Below are positions 31,745 through 42,921 of a DNA stretch of 64,000 bases, piece by piece (within the stretch, counting starts at the first letter, position 1; each line of letters begins with the position of its first letter). Position numbers and translations under genes: made by a program. This stretch comes from Ascaphus truei (Eukaryota > Chordata > Amphibia > Anura > Ascaphidae), in the NCBI GenBank assembly GCA_036426205.1, contig CM071568.1, positions 232,349,727 through 232,413,726 of the forward strand. Reading direction: 5' to 3'. A model generated the notes under the pieces. That model did no database searches and was not told the DNA's origin. It saw only the letters and a program-made list of their open reading frames with translations.

Positions 31745-34440
31745 GGCAGTTACATAGTAGATGAGGTTGAAAAAAGACGTGTCCATCAAGTTCAACCTAT
31801 GCTAAATTTAGACGACAGATCCTTTATCCTGAATCCGTACTCACAGTATATTGATCCAGTGAATTATCATCCAATGATGTCTCATAAGGAGAAAAATAAA
31901 TTCCTTTCTGACTCCAATAATTGGCAATCAAATGACTCCCTGGATCAACATCCTTCCCATGTTTAGTTATTGGGTATATCCCTGTATACCTTTCCTTTCT
32001 AAAAAGATGTTCAACCTCTTTTTGAAGATATCTGTTGTATCTGCCACCACAGTCTCCATGTGTAATGAATTCCACATTTTAACTGCCCTTGCGGTAAAGA
32101 ACCCTTTTCTTTGTTGCTGGTTAAATCTCCTTTCCACCAGCCTTAAGGCCATGATTATACCAAAAAATGCTGGCAGCTCAAAAACAAAAGACATAAATTC
32201 AATTCAAATAAATATACCTGTACCGGTGTGCGTGCCGCCTGGAGCTGCAGGGCGGACGACTGGAGAGGATACAGTGGATTTTGTTATTGGCCGGCGATGG
32301 TCATGTGAGCGGTTCAGCCAATGAGGGTGAACCGCTCATGGCCACGCTACCGCCATGCCTCCAAGCCTTCTCTTCTACTCTTCCCGCATGTCTCCCTGGT
32401 ATAATCAAGATGTCGCTCGGTGGCAGCGCATGGTGATGTTCTTGGTATATTCGAGGCCTAAGGGATGACACTGTGTCGTTTTGTACTACCCTTGGGATGA
32501 ATAGTTATTTTGAAAGCTCCTTGTATTGTCCACGAATATATTTGAATATATTTATTATATCCTGTCTTAGACGTCTCTTTACTAATGTAAACAAATCTAA
32601 TTTAGCTAGCCTCTCCTCATAAATCAGAATATCCGTCCCCTTTATTAATTTGGTGGTTCTTCTCTGCACTCTCTGCACTCTCAAACGTCATAATATCTTT
32701 TCTATGGAGTGGTGCATATTGAAGGTGTGGTCTTACTAATGCTTTATAAAGAGGTATAGTTATGTTTACTTCTCTTCCATCCATTGCTCGTTTAATGCAA
32801 GATAAGCACTTGTTTGCCTTTGCAGCTGCTGCTTGACTTTGGGCACTATTGCTAAACCCGCTGTCTACAAGCACTCCTAAACCCTTCTCCATCAAGGATT
32901 CCACTAATCTATCCCCATTTAATTTGTAAGTCCCCTGTTTATTCTTGTTTCCTAAATGCATAACCTTACATTTATCTGTATTAAACCTCATCTGCTATTT
33001 ACATGCCCAATTTTCCAGTCTATCCAAGTCCTTCTGAAGAGAAATTACATCCTGCTCTGATTCTATTACCTTACACAATTTAGTATCATCAGCAAAGATG
33101 GAGAGTTTGCCTTATATGACAATCTCAAAGTCATTAATAAACAAGTTAAAAAGCAGGTGTCCCAGTACCAATTCCTGTGGTACTCCACTCAGAAATTTAG
33201 CCCAACCTGGAGAAGTTCAATTTACAACAACTCTCTGTTGCTTATCCTTCAACCAGTTTTCAATCCAGGTGCAAATATGTTTACAGAGTACAATTCGATT
33301 TATTTTGTACACTAACCTCTTGTGTGGAACCATATCAAAAGCCTTTGCAAAATCTAAGTAGACCACATCAATTGTATTACACTGGTCTAAATTCCTACTT
33401 ACCTCCTCAAATAAATGAATAAGGTTAGTTTTGCACGACCTATCCGTCATAAATCCATACTGACTATTAATAATAATTTTGTTGTCCATTAGGTATTCGT
33501 GAATATTATCCCGTACTAAAACTTCAATTAGCTTCCCCACTATTGATGTTAGGCTTACAAGTCTGTAAGTCCCCGGTTGTGATCTAGTTCCCTTTTTAAA
33601 TATAGGCACCACATTTGCTTTACGTCAATCTTGTGATACTGAGCCTGTGGAAATGGAGTCCTTGAATATTAAATGTAATAGTTTTGCGATTACTGAACTT
33701 AACTCCTTAAGAACTCTGGGATGTATGCCATCGGGGCCAGGTGTCTTATTTACTTAAATTTTATCAAGCCGCCTATGAACTTCTTCCTCAGTTAACCAAT
33801 TGCTTGTTAGATACGATAGAGGTTGTGGCTTCCTCCTGCAGCACTACAATTGCAATTGATTCCTTCCTGATAAATACAGAGGCTTTAATACCCCTGCTTT
33901 TTCCTTATCTCTAATAATTTAGAATAAATAAAAAGGGTCCTATATTTTCTTTTCTAATTTTTTTGTTATTAAGCTACTTAAAGAACTTTTTAGGGTTGAT
34001 CTTACTTTCTATTGCATTCCTTTTTTCATTATACATTTTTGCTAATTTGATTGCCCTTTTGCAACTTTTGTTACATTCCTTATGTCTGATATGATGACTA
34101 TCTTTTTTGATTTGACGAATCTAAATGCCTGTCTCTTCTTTTCCATTTTCTCCGTACCTGTTTTAAGATACATTGGTGTAGACTTGTTTCTTTTATATTT
34201 ATTACCCAAGGGTATGCACTGATAAGTGTGCTTTTCTTACAATGTTTTAAAGACTGTCCATTTATTTTCAAAAAATTTCCCTGCAAACTGTACCAATTTA
34301 TTCCTTGCAGATTAGTCCTAAGTTTATTAAAATCTGCCTTTCTTAAGTTTAAGGTCTTTGTTGAGCCCAAGTAATACGTTTTTTGCTAATTTATTTCAAA
34401 TGTGACCATGTTGTGATCACTGTTACCCAAATGTTCTCAG
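31745..34440 (-). mobile_element. 5'-truncated CR1-like LINE
   Basis: Order on the minus strand from 34440: end of endonuclease (NSDHNMVTFEI-like), linker, reverse transcriptase, C-terminal domain, 3' tail. 33217-33612 encodes MVPIFKKGTRSQPGTYR, VSLTSIVGKLIEVL, SQYGFMTDRSCKTNLIH and VVYLDFAKAFDMVPHKRL (the first catalytic Asp region). 32617-32991 encodes MRFNTDKCKVMHLG and VRPHLQYA, typical CR1-type C-terminal RT. 31960-32140 ends with QQRKGFFTARAVKMWNSL and FKKRLNIFLERKG. Stops and frameshifts make it inactive. The tail at 31748-31860 repeats at 13354-13461. It abuts an L2-like LINE at 34440, apparently inserted into it. Confidence 0.85.
32151..32453. mobile_element. 303-bp TIR element inside the CR1-like LINE
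   Basis: AGGCC occurs on both sides (32146-32150 and 32454-32458). The ends ATGATTATACCAAAAAATGC and, inverted, CGAATATACCAAGAACATC share a TATACCAA-AA core. Excision restores the LINE C-terminal frame (SLR then LRLVERRFNQQQRKGFF). The interior is GC-rich with 'gagcggttcagccaatgag', 'ggtgaaccgctc'. Superfamily undecided; 5-bp duplications are unusual for the common cut-and-paste families. Confidence 0.65.
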
Positions 34441-36190
34441 ACCAAGATGTTTTAGGAGATGGGAGGGAATGGGGTCAAGAGAGCAAGTGGTAGAGGGAGA
34501 AGAGGAGATCAACAATGACACATCCTCCTCTGAGACAGTGGAAAAAGAATCAAGGAAGGCAGGAGCAGAGTTATTAAGAGGTGTAGGGTGGGAGGAAGAA
34601 ACAGAGGGGATGTTCTGGCGTTTGGATTCCACCTTTTCCTTAAAATAGTCAGCAAAGTCCTGAGCTGAAATGGAGGAAGAAGAGGCAACTGAGGGTGGTT
34701 TGAGTAGAGAGTCAAAGACAGAGAAGAGTTGGCATGGGTTAGATTTGTGCATGTTGATTAGAGAAGAAAAATAGGCTTGTTTAGCTTGCGAGAGGACAGA
34801 GTTGAAACAGGATAGCATAAATTTGTAGTGAAGGAAGTCTGCAAGAGTATTTGATTTCCTCCAGAGGGATTCAGAGGAATGAGTGGAGGAACGCAGCATG
34901 CGCGTGTGGGAATTTAGCCAGGGTCTGGAGTTAGAAGGGTGAGGACGGCAGAGAGAAAACAGGGCATGTAGATCAAGAGAAGAGGATAAGGCAGATTTGT
35001 AGTTCTTGACCAGGTTGTCAGGGTCTGTAGCAGAGCTGAGAGAGGAGAGGGAGGAGCGTAAAGTGGACTCAAAGTCAGGTAGGTTAATAGTTTGCAGGTT
35101 TCTACAGAACCGAGGGGTAGATGGAGGTGGAGAAAGGGAGAAGCAAGATAGAGAGAGAGAATGAGATGAGGTGATGGTCAGAGAGAGGAAAAGGGGTAAT
35201 GGAGAAATCGGAGAGAGAAAAGTTTTCGGTGAAAATCAGGTCTAGGTAGTGGCCATCCTTGTGGGTGCTGGCTACAGTCCACTGTTGAAGGCCAAAAGAA
35301 GAGGTTAGAGAGAGAAAGTGGGAAACCCATGGGAGAGGTGTCATCAATGTGGCAATTGAAGTCCCCAAGGAGAAGAACAGGGGAGTCTGAGGAGAGAAAG
35401 ATAAAGAGCCAGGATTCAAAGTGAGAAATAAAGGCAGAAGGGGAATGAGTAGAGGTAGGTGGGCAATAGATGACCGCCACGTGGACAGGGAGAGGAGAGA
35501 AGATCTGGACAGTGTGAGCCTCAAAGGAGGGAAAAGCAAGAGAGGGAGGAGTAGGAAGGGTTTGGTAACAGCAGAGAGGGGAGAGTAGGAGCCCCACACC
35601 TCCACCCCTGCCATCAGGGTGCAGAGTGTGGGAGAAAGAAAGGCCACCATAAGAGATGGCAGCTTCCAGTGCAGAGTCAGACTGAGTGAGCCAGGTCTCA
35701 GTTATAGCAAATAGGAGTAAAGAGTGAGAGAGAAAGATGTCATGCACAGAGAGGAACTTGTTATAAAGGGAGCGAGCATTCCAAAGGGCCCTGGAGAAAG
35801 GGAGAGATGAGGGAGGGTGGCAGGGGATGGTTATTAGGTTTGAGGGGTTGACACCAGAAGGAGTAGAAGTTGCATTTGGCAGGCGAGGACGAGAGCATGT
35901 AGAAATAAGGCTGGTACTAGGATTAGGAGAGATATCCCCAGAAGCAAGGATGAAGCATGGATAGAAAGAGTATGTGTGAGGATGATTTGTAGGGGTGTGA
36001 TTTAGTGCAGGCGATATAGCTATGTAGTGTTAGAGGGTGCAGGTTAGAAAGTAGTTCATGTGAACTGAGAAGTGGTGAAGAAAGGAGAGAGAGAGATATA
36101 TGAATAGAGTTAGAGACATAAGGAGGCTGGTGGAAGGAAGTGCATAATTTGAGAAGTGAGGTCACAGCAAATATAAATAGTATAGCCAAT
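34441..36190 (-). mobile_element. L2-like LINE, 5' portion
   Basis: The minus-strand frame 35178-35747 reads LLLFAITETWLTQSDSAL, FSHTLHPDGRGGGVGLLLSP and VLLLGDFNCHIDD: an APE endonuclease of the L2/Maui type with catalytic TETW and GDFN. 34423-34899 reads AKQAYFSSLINMHKSNPCQL and FADYFKEKVESKRQ, then DPIPSHLLKHL, the linker just before the reverse transcriptase. The RT itself is missing beyond 34440, where the CR1-like element begins. A frame change occurs near 35250. Confidence 0.8.
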
Positions 36191-36267
36191 CAATTTGTTT
36201 ATTTGAGGTTGGGTTAGTTACCCCGGGGAGGGTGGTTAGGCCTCCCGTGTGTGTAGTGGGAGGGAGG

Positions 36268-36321
36268 GTTAACCCCTTAATTACTATAGTGGTTAATAAC
36301 CGCTAAGTTGATTAATGGGTT
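36268..36321. repeat. Core palindrome, fourth copy
   Basis: 'ttaaccccttaattacta' with 'tagtggttaataacc' and 'attaatgggtta' repeats the palindrome of 21883-21934 with substitutions. Related halves lie at 36576-36616. Confidence 0.75.
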
Positions 36322-36359
36322 AGTGGCCAGTAGTTTTTTATTTTTTATTTTACTGTTAG

Positions 36360-36404
36360 TGCCCACTGAAGAAGATGACGAGGATGGCCTTCATCCTGGC
36401 AGGG
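36360..36404 (+). CDS. Putative small acidic exon, homologue of 16955-17017
   Basis: The acceptor TTTTATTTTACTGTTAG and the donor AGG/GTAAGTAC bound 45 nt. One frame gives EEDDEDGLHPG, matching DEDEDGLHRG at 16955-17017 on the other strand. Broken Harbinger transposase lies on the same strand at 43.1 kb, so this may be an upstream exon of such an element; this is inference. Confidence 0.35.
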
Positions 36405-36632
36405 GTAAGTACAACTTTAATTTACTAAATGCTGGCTGGGTAATGTTTTGGTTATGTTTTATTTTTTAATGGGAAATTGAGCTATTATCCAGATTTTTTC
36501 CATTACTGTACTGTATGTGTTGGGGGGGGGACCCCCTGCTACAATACTGTGTTATTAAATAAAATAAAAGCAGCTTCATTACCTTAGTGGCTAACCGCTA
36601 AGGCAATGACGGGGTTGAGCCAGACTACTTAG

Positions 36633-36853
36633 TTTATTGGGGTTAGAGGAGGTGGGGTCGAGGGGGTAGTTGTCCCAGGGTGGGTGGTTAGGCCTAACGG
36701 GAAGGTTGCTAGAGGGGTTAACCCCTTCATTACCTTAGCAGTAGTAACCACTATGGTAATGAAAGGATTAACCCATCCTACTACCCACCCGAGAGGCCTA
36801 ACCATCAACACTGGGGTAACTACCCCCTTCACCCACCTCCTCTACCACCAATA
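36633..36853. repeat. Fold-back element B2
   Basis: Starts TTTATTGGGGTTAGAGGAGG and ends CCTCCTCTACCACCAATAAA. Inward it pairs 'gtagttgtcccagggtg' with 'actggggtaactacc' and 'ggttaggcct' with 'aggcctaacc'. The core is 'ttaaccccttcattacct', then 'tagcagtagtaacca'. Same plan as B1 at 21794-22018. Confidence 0.85.
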
Positions 36854-37753
36854 AATGTTACAATATAAACATCAATACAATACATTGAACAACCGCCCCC
36901 ACCCCCCAACACATACAGTACAGTAATGACCCGCAAGTTGAGAGTGCCAGAACTATCAGTTGCATCTGTACTAGGACAATAGAATAACCTTTTTCAACAC
37001 GTAAGTACATTGTAAGATGTAGCTTAATATCTGTTCCAACTGTGTTACATGTGATATAGAGACATACAAGCAATGGGGGAGCGTGGGATTAGAAAAACAT
37101 TTGACAATAAAAAACAATAAAATACAATAAAATTAATGTGGTTACAACAATATTGCTGGGGGTTGGTGAAAATATTAAATACACTTACACGGCCATGTGC
37201 AAGCGGACACGGTAATGTGGTTTCTTTAAGCAATTCCAGTCACTCCCAACAACAGGTAATGGTGGTTTAGAGGGTTTTGAAATAAATATATAAATATATC
37301 TGTACTCACACGGCCATGTGTGAGTCCTTGCAGGAAATTGGTAACTTTGGGGTTAAATTAACCCATCTGCATCTCCCCCCAGTGTAGACTCTTCTTTGTT
37401 TGCAACCAACGTGGGATTCTAACTCCAGTCTTGGGCATCAGATGGGGACTCTCCCCAGTGGTGGTAGTAGGGGGGGGAGTAGGTAGAGAAAGTGAGGCAC
37501 GTTGTCAGTGGGGTTTAAAACACATTTATTAGTTTTAAAAGCAATTGGTACAACAAGACTCACATACATACATAGTGGTTGGACCCCTGGCCTCCTCGTG
37601 CAGTCCAGGATACAGTTTAAGCAGCCGTTATTGCCAATCACGCGTCCGTGATGCAGGAGGAAAAAAAACAAAACTTTTTCTCCTTATCTGCAATGGCTGC
37701 CTGGTTGATCCGGCTACGGGAGCCACGTTGGGCCAAATTCAGCAGGAACTTTA

Positions 37754-37793
37754 GAGCTACGCGTTTCGTCGAATCATCGACTTCCTCAGGCTC
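37754..37793 (-). ncRNA. Hammerhead-ribozyme-like motif of the Penelope element
   Basis: On the minus strand the motif opens GAGC, then CTGAGGA (core CUGANGA). Next come GTCG-ATGATT-CGAC (stem II and loop), GAAAC, GCGTA, and GCTC pairing with the opening GAGC as stem I. Penelope-like elements are known to carry hammerhead ribozymes in their terminal repeats, and this one is on the same strand and downstream of the reverse transcriptase. One extra A follows the CTGAGGA core relative to the canonical fold, so self-cleavage is uncertain. Confidence 0.55.
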
Positions 37794-37890
37794 ATATTCT
37801 GACGTGGAGGGGGTCTCTGAGTTTTATAAACCCCCTGTGTAATCAAAGTCTAATTGGGGCGGGCTGTGTTTAATAAAGCCCTAATTACAA

Positions 37891-37934
<44 letters not shown>
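37891..37934. repeat. 44-nt poly(T) tract
   Basis: Uninterrupted T-run, i.e. poly(A) in the sense of the Penelope-like element. The mirrored run in the right arm is interrupted by C residues. Confidence 0.9.
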
Positions 37935-37936
<2 letters not shown>

Positions 37937-38919
37937 CAACGAGATTTACATAATTCATGTTCTGTAATCACACTGTCTTGCCTTTTAGAATTGGTTTAAG
38001 TTAAAACATTCTTGTATACTTAAATTAATATCCCTAACCATCAGGGGTTAATAGATGACTGCAATAAAATACATACTTGTTGATTATTTAATGAGATAAT
38101 TTTATCAGAGTATTGTCAAATTTATTTGTAAACTTCACACACATTTAAACAATTTTATACAAATTCTACTAAAATTAAAATTCACAGGTATTTTGGTTTT
38201 AAGACCTCCAATGGGGTCCATCTAATCATATGTCAGAATTGGTCATCTGGTGATAATAGTTCAAAGTGTACTTGCTCCTTGAACCTGAACATTTAGATAA
38301 AAAATTCTTACCATGTAGATTTATAAACACATATAAATTAGTTAGAACATTTTGGCTATCAAAAGTGCCCAAATCCTTTAATATAAAAAGTAAATTACCC
38401 ATCCCCGTCAGGGTTATACATTGGTTAAAAAACAATTATAAATGGATCATACGCAATATGTTCCATTTTAAAAATTAATCACTTTTGTAATAGTCGCACA
38501 AAATATTATTATCATTCTAAATCTAAAAGCTATGAACTAAAAATCTAAAAACAAGACTGACAACTAAAAACTAAAACTAAAAAGGGAACTGACGCTGGAC
38601 AAAGAAAATCTAGGGAACTAAAGGGAGCTGTAACAGAATGGAACTGTAAATGAATGGAACTGTAAAAGAAGAAGGGGAGAGGGGAAATACAATCAAACCC
38701 ACATCTAATCCAATTTTCTTATGGTTCTAGATAGGGGTAAAAAGTTCCTCCCTCATAACTCTATATAGTTTAATGAATGCCTCAGTAGCCCAGTAAAATT
38801 TAATTTAATTTATTCAATTGAAAGCGGCGATATCGAGGTCGACGTTGAGGCCTGAGGGGGACATGGATTTCAAACGGTATATCCAAAACGTCTCCCTCTG
38901 CCGTAAACGTCTCAATCTA

Positions 38920-40024
38920 TCACCCCCCCCTCCAATTCTCAGGGACCACTTCTAATCCCCTATAAAGTAGTCCTGAGGGGTCCCCCCCATGTTTCTGGAT
39001 AAAATGAAGGGGCACACTATGGGTGGTCATTCCCCTTCTTATATTGCCCAAGTGTTCCAGTATGCGGGTCCTAAGACTTCTTATGGTCCGGCCCACATAC
39101 TGGAGTCCACATGGGCATTGGAGCATATATACCACGTATTTGGTTTTGCATGTGATGAATTGTTTGGTCTTGAACCCCTCGTTTGTAACATTTGAGCTGA
39201 ATTTTATTTTATCAGTCATCGCATGCTTACAGGCCTTGCATTCAAAACACTTAAAAAACCCCATCGGTTTAGGTAACCAGTTATTGTTTTTAATCTCAGT
39301 TTCCTTCCTGTATACGCTGGGCACTAATTTGTTTTTAATGTTCTCCGCCCTTCTGAAGATAACACGGGGTGTTTCTGGCAGATAGTCTTTTAATAGTGTA
39401 TCTTTGCACAGCACGTGCCAATGTTTCATTAAAATCTTTTTAATATTATGGGCCTCGTTGTTATATCTTGTTATGAATGGAACGATGTTATTGGTGGTGT
39501 CTCTTTTTTGCTTGGGTACCATCAGTTCTTCTTTATTTAAATTCAGAGCTCTCATATGTGCTTCTGCAATTAAATCCTGTTTATACTGCCTTTCTTCGAA
39601 TCTGGTTTCCAGAACTCCTGCTTGTTCTCTATATATCTCAACCTCTGAGCAGTTCCGTCTAATTCGTCTGAATTGTCCGAACGGAATATTCTTTAGCCAT
39701 TTTTGATGGTGGCAACTGCTGTTTAGTAAAAAGTTATTAGCATCAACTTCCTTGAAATAGGTCTTGGTTTTGAGAATATTCTTCTCAATGTAGATGGTTA
39801 GGTCAAGGAAGTTGATGCTCTCTGTACTCATCTCTGATGTGAAACTCAGATTAACCTCATTGTTATTAATATAGGTCAAGAAGAGTTTAAGATTTTCCTC
39901 GCTCCCCTGCCAAATGATGAGCACATCATCGATGTATCTCTTCCAGAGGACCAGGTTTGCTCCGCTATGGTTGTCACCAGATGTTGGTCTCTTCCCAATG
40001 TGCCATGAAGGTGTTGGCATAGCT
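38920..40024 (-). pseudogene. Penelope-like element: RT C-terminus plus GIY-YIG endonuclease
   Basis: A 366-codon frame lacks its N-terminal half. It contains the catalytic RT box VLWKRYIDDVLIIW (residues ~25-38), then ESINFLDLTIYIE. Further blocks are HHQKWLKNIPFGQFRRIRRN and a Cys cluster FKCFECKACKHAM. The GIY-YIG domain follows (YVVYMLQCPCGLQYVGRTI, then RTRILEHLGNIRRG; residues ~290-330). This order (RT, Cys linker, GIY-YIG) defines Penelope-like elements that use their own endonuclease. The preceding RT block SSYANTFMAHWE is present in another frame at 39985-40024, so a frameshift lies before the YIDD box. The palindrome centre cuts off everything further upstream. The closest group may be Neptune or Poseidon; not determined. 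Confidence 0.9.
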
Positions 40025-40030
40025 TGGAGC

Positions 40031-42921
40031 AGCTATGCCAACACCTTCATGGCACATTGGGAAGAGACCAACATCTGGTCGGAAACACCCATGATGATGA
40101 TGTGCTCATCATTTGGCAGGGGAGCGAGGAAAAAATCTTAAACTCTTCTTGACCTATATTAATAACAATGAGGTTAATCTGAGTTTCACATCAGAGATGA
40201 GTACAGAGAGCATCAACTTCTTGACCTAACACACATGAGAAGAATATTCTCAAAACCAAGCTATTTCAAGGAAGTTGATGCTAATAACTTTTTACAACAG
40301 CAGTTGCCCCCATCAAAAATGGCTAAAGAATATTCCGTGGACAATTCAGACGATTAGAAGGAACTGCTCAGAGGTTGAGTATATAGAGAACAAGCAGGGT
40401 TCTGGAAACCAGATTCGAAGAAAGGCAGTATAACAGGATTTAATTGCAGAAGCACATATGAGAGCTCTGAATTTAAATAAAGAAGAACTGATGGTACCCA
40501 AGCAAAAAAGAGACACCACATAACATCGTTCCATTCATAACAAGATATAACAACGAGGCCCATAAATATTAAAAAGATTTTAATGAAACATTGGCACGTG
40601 CTGTGCAAAGATACCTATTAAAAGATATCTGCCAGAAACACCCTGTGTATCTCAGAAGGCGGAGAACATTAAAAACACAATTAGTGCCCAGCGTATACAG
40701 GAAGGAACTGAGATAAATAAAAACACTAGGTTACCTAACCGATGGGTTTTTAAGTGTTTTGAATGCAAGGCCTGGTAAGCATGCGATGACTGATAAAATA
40801 AAATTCAGCTCAAATGTTACAAACGAGGGGTTCAAGACCAAACAATTCATCACATGCAAAACCAAATACGTGGATATATGCTCCAATGCCCATGTGGACT
40901 CCAGTATGGGGGCCGGACCATAAGAAGTCTTAGACCCGCATACTGGAATTGGGCAATATAAGAAGGGGAATGACCACCATAGTGTGCCCCTTCATTTTAT
41001 CCAGAAACATGGGGGGGACCCCTCAGGACTACTATAGGGGATTAGAAGTGGTCCCTGAGTTGGAGGGGGGGGTGATAGTTGGAGTTTACGGCAGAGGGAG
41101 ACGTTTTGGATTACCGTTTGAAAATCCCTGTCCCCCTCAGGCCTCACGTCGACCTCGATATCGCCGCTTTCAATTGAATAAATTAAATTAAATTTTACTG
41201 GGCTACTGAGGCATTCATTAAACTATATAGAGTATGAGGGAGGAACTTTTTACCCCTATCTAGAACCATAAGAAAATTGGATTAGATGTGGGTTTGATTG
41301 TATTTCCCCTCTCCCCTTCTTCTTTTACAGTTCATCATTTACAGTTCCATTCTGTTACAGCTCCTTTAGTTCCTAGATTTTCTTTGTCCAGCGTCAGTTC
41401 CCTTTTTAGTTTTAGTTTTTAGTTGTCAGTCTTGTTTTTAGATTTTTAGTTCATAGCTTTAGATTAGAATGATAAAATATTTGTGCGACTATTACAAAAG
41501 TGATTAATTTTTAAAATGAACATATTGCGTATGATCCATTTATATGTTTTTTTAACCAATGTATAACCTGAAGGGGATGGTAATTTACTTTTATATTAAG
41601 GATTTGGGCACTTTTGATAGCCAATGTTCTAACTAATTATATGTGTTATAAATCTACATGGTAAGAATTTTTTACTAAAGTTCAGGTTCAAGGAGCAAGT
41701 ACACTTTGAAACTATTATCACCAGATGACCAATTCTGACATATGATTAGATGGACCCCATTGGAGGTCTTAAACCAAAATACCTGTGAATTTTAATTTTA
41801 GTAGAATTTGTTTTATAAATTTTTAAAAGTGTTGTGAAGTTTACAATAAATTTGACAATACTCTGATAAAATTTCTCATTAAATAATCAAACAAGTATGT
41901 ATTATTGCAGTCATCTATTAACCCCTGTGGTTAGGGATATTAATTTAAGTATACAAGAATGTTTTAACTTAAACCAATTCTAAAAGGTCAAGACAGTGTG
42001 ATTACAGAACATGAATTATGTAAATTCGTTGATAAAAAAAAAAAAAAAAAAAAAAACCAAAAAAAAAAAAAACAAAAAAAAAAAAAAAAAAAAAAAACTT
42101 TGTAATTAGGGCTTATAAAACACAGCCCGCCCCAATTAGACTTGATTACACAGGGGGTTTATAAAACTCAGAGACCCCCTCACGTCCGAAATATGAGCCT
42201 GAGGAAGTCGATGATTCGAGAAACGCGTAGCTCTAAAGTTCCTGCTGAATTGGCCCAACGTGGCTCCCGTAGCCGGATCAACCAGGCAGCCATTGCAGAT
42301 AAGGAGAAAAAGTTTTGTTTTTTTTCCTCCTGCATCACGGACGCGTGATTGGCAATAACGGCCGATGCTTAAACTGTATCCTGGACTGCACGAGGAGGCC
42401 AGGGGTCCAACCACTATGTAGTATGTGAGTCTTGTTTGTACCAATTGCTTTTAAAACTAATAAATGTGTTTTAAACCCCATGACAACGTGCCTCACTTTC
42501 TCTACCTACTCCCCCCCTCTACTACACCACTGGGGAGAGTCCCCATCTGATGCCCAAGACTGGAGTTAGAATCCAACGTTGGTTGCAACAAAGAAGAGTC
42601 TCAAATGGGGGGAGATGCAGATGGGTAATTTAACCCAAAGTTACCAATTTCTGCAAGGACTCACATGGCCGTGTGAGTACAGATATATTTATATATTATT
42701 TCAAAACCCTCTAAACCACATTACCTGTTGTTGGGAGTGACTGGAATTGCTTAAGAAAACCACATACCGTGTCCGCTGCACATGGCCGTGTAAGGTATTT
42801 AATATTTTCACCAACCCCCAGCAATATTGTTGTAACACATAATTTATTGTATTTTATTGTTTTTTATTGTCAAATGTTTTTCTAATCCCACGCTCCCCCA
42901 TTGCTTGTATGTCTCTATATC
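40031..42921 (+). pseudogene. Mirror copy of the Penelope-like element, heavily frameshifted
   Basis: It repeats SSYANTFMAHWEE in frame (about 40034-40070), then loses the RYIDD region through a ~30-nt change and breaks into short frames. GIY-YIG remnants and the hammerhead-like motif are recognisable at about 40850-40960 and 42195-42233. In the latter the stem II/core junction has lost one C. It has many single-base losses relative to the left arm and few substitutions. Confidence 0.85.
42195..42233 (+). ncRNA. Mirror copy of the hammerhead-like motif, damaged
   Basis: Reads GAGCCTGAGGAAGTCG then ATGATTCGA-GAAACGCG and TAGCTC. Compared with 37754-37793 one C is missing before GAAAC, which breaks stem II. 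Confidence 0.5.

Larger units (their letters stand above)
37053..42921. repeat. 5.9-kb inverted repeat around a Penelope-like element
   Basis: The left arm 37053-40024 and right arm 40031-42921 are reverse complements with a 6-nt spacer TGGAGC. Matching is continuous from GATATAGAGACATACAAGC (37053) to its complement ending at 42921. It includes a 44-nt T-run at 37891-37934 mirrored as an interrupted A-run at 42029-42098. The right arm is 81 nt shorter. It differs mainly by 1-2 nt losses, often in homopolymers, with few substitutions, plus a ~30-nt change near 40080. That error profile is typical of uncorrected single-molecule reads, so a fold-back read built into the assembly is plausible. 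A genuine inverted duplication is the alternative. Confidence 0.95.

Noticed and set aside
37754..37793. Calling a fully canonical hammerhead ribozyme
   Set aside because: An extra A after CTGAGGA breaks the strict core spacing, so it is reported only as hammerhead-like.
39404..39706. Plus-strand frames of 60-120 codons opposite the Penelope gene
   Set aside because: They are antisense shadows of the RT/GIY-YIG frame.
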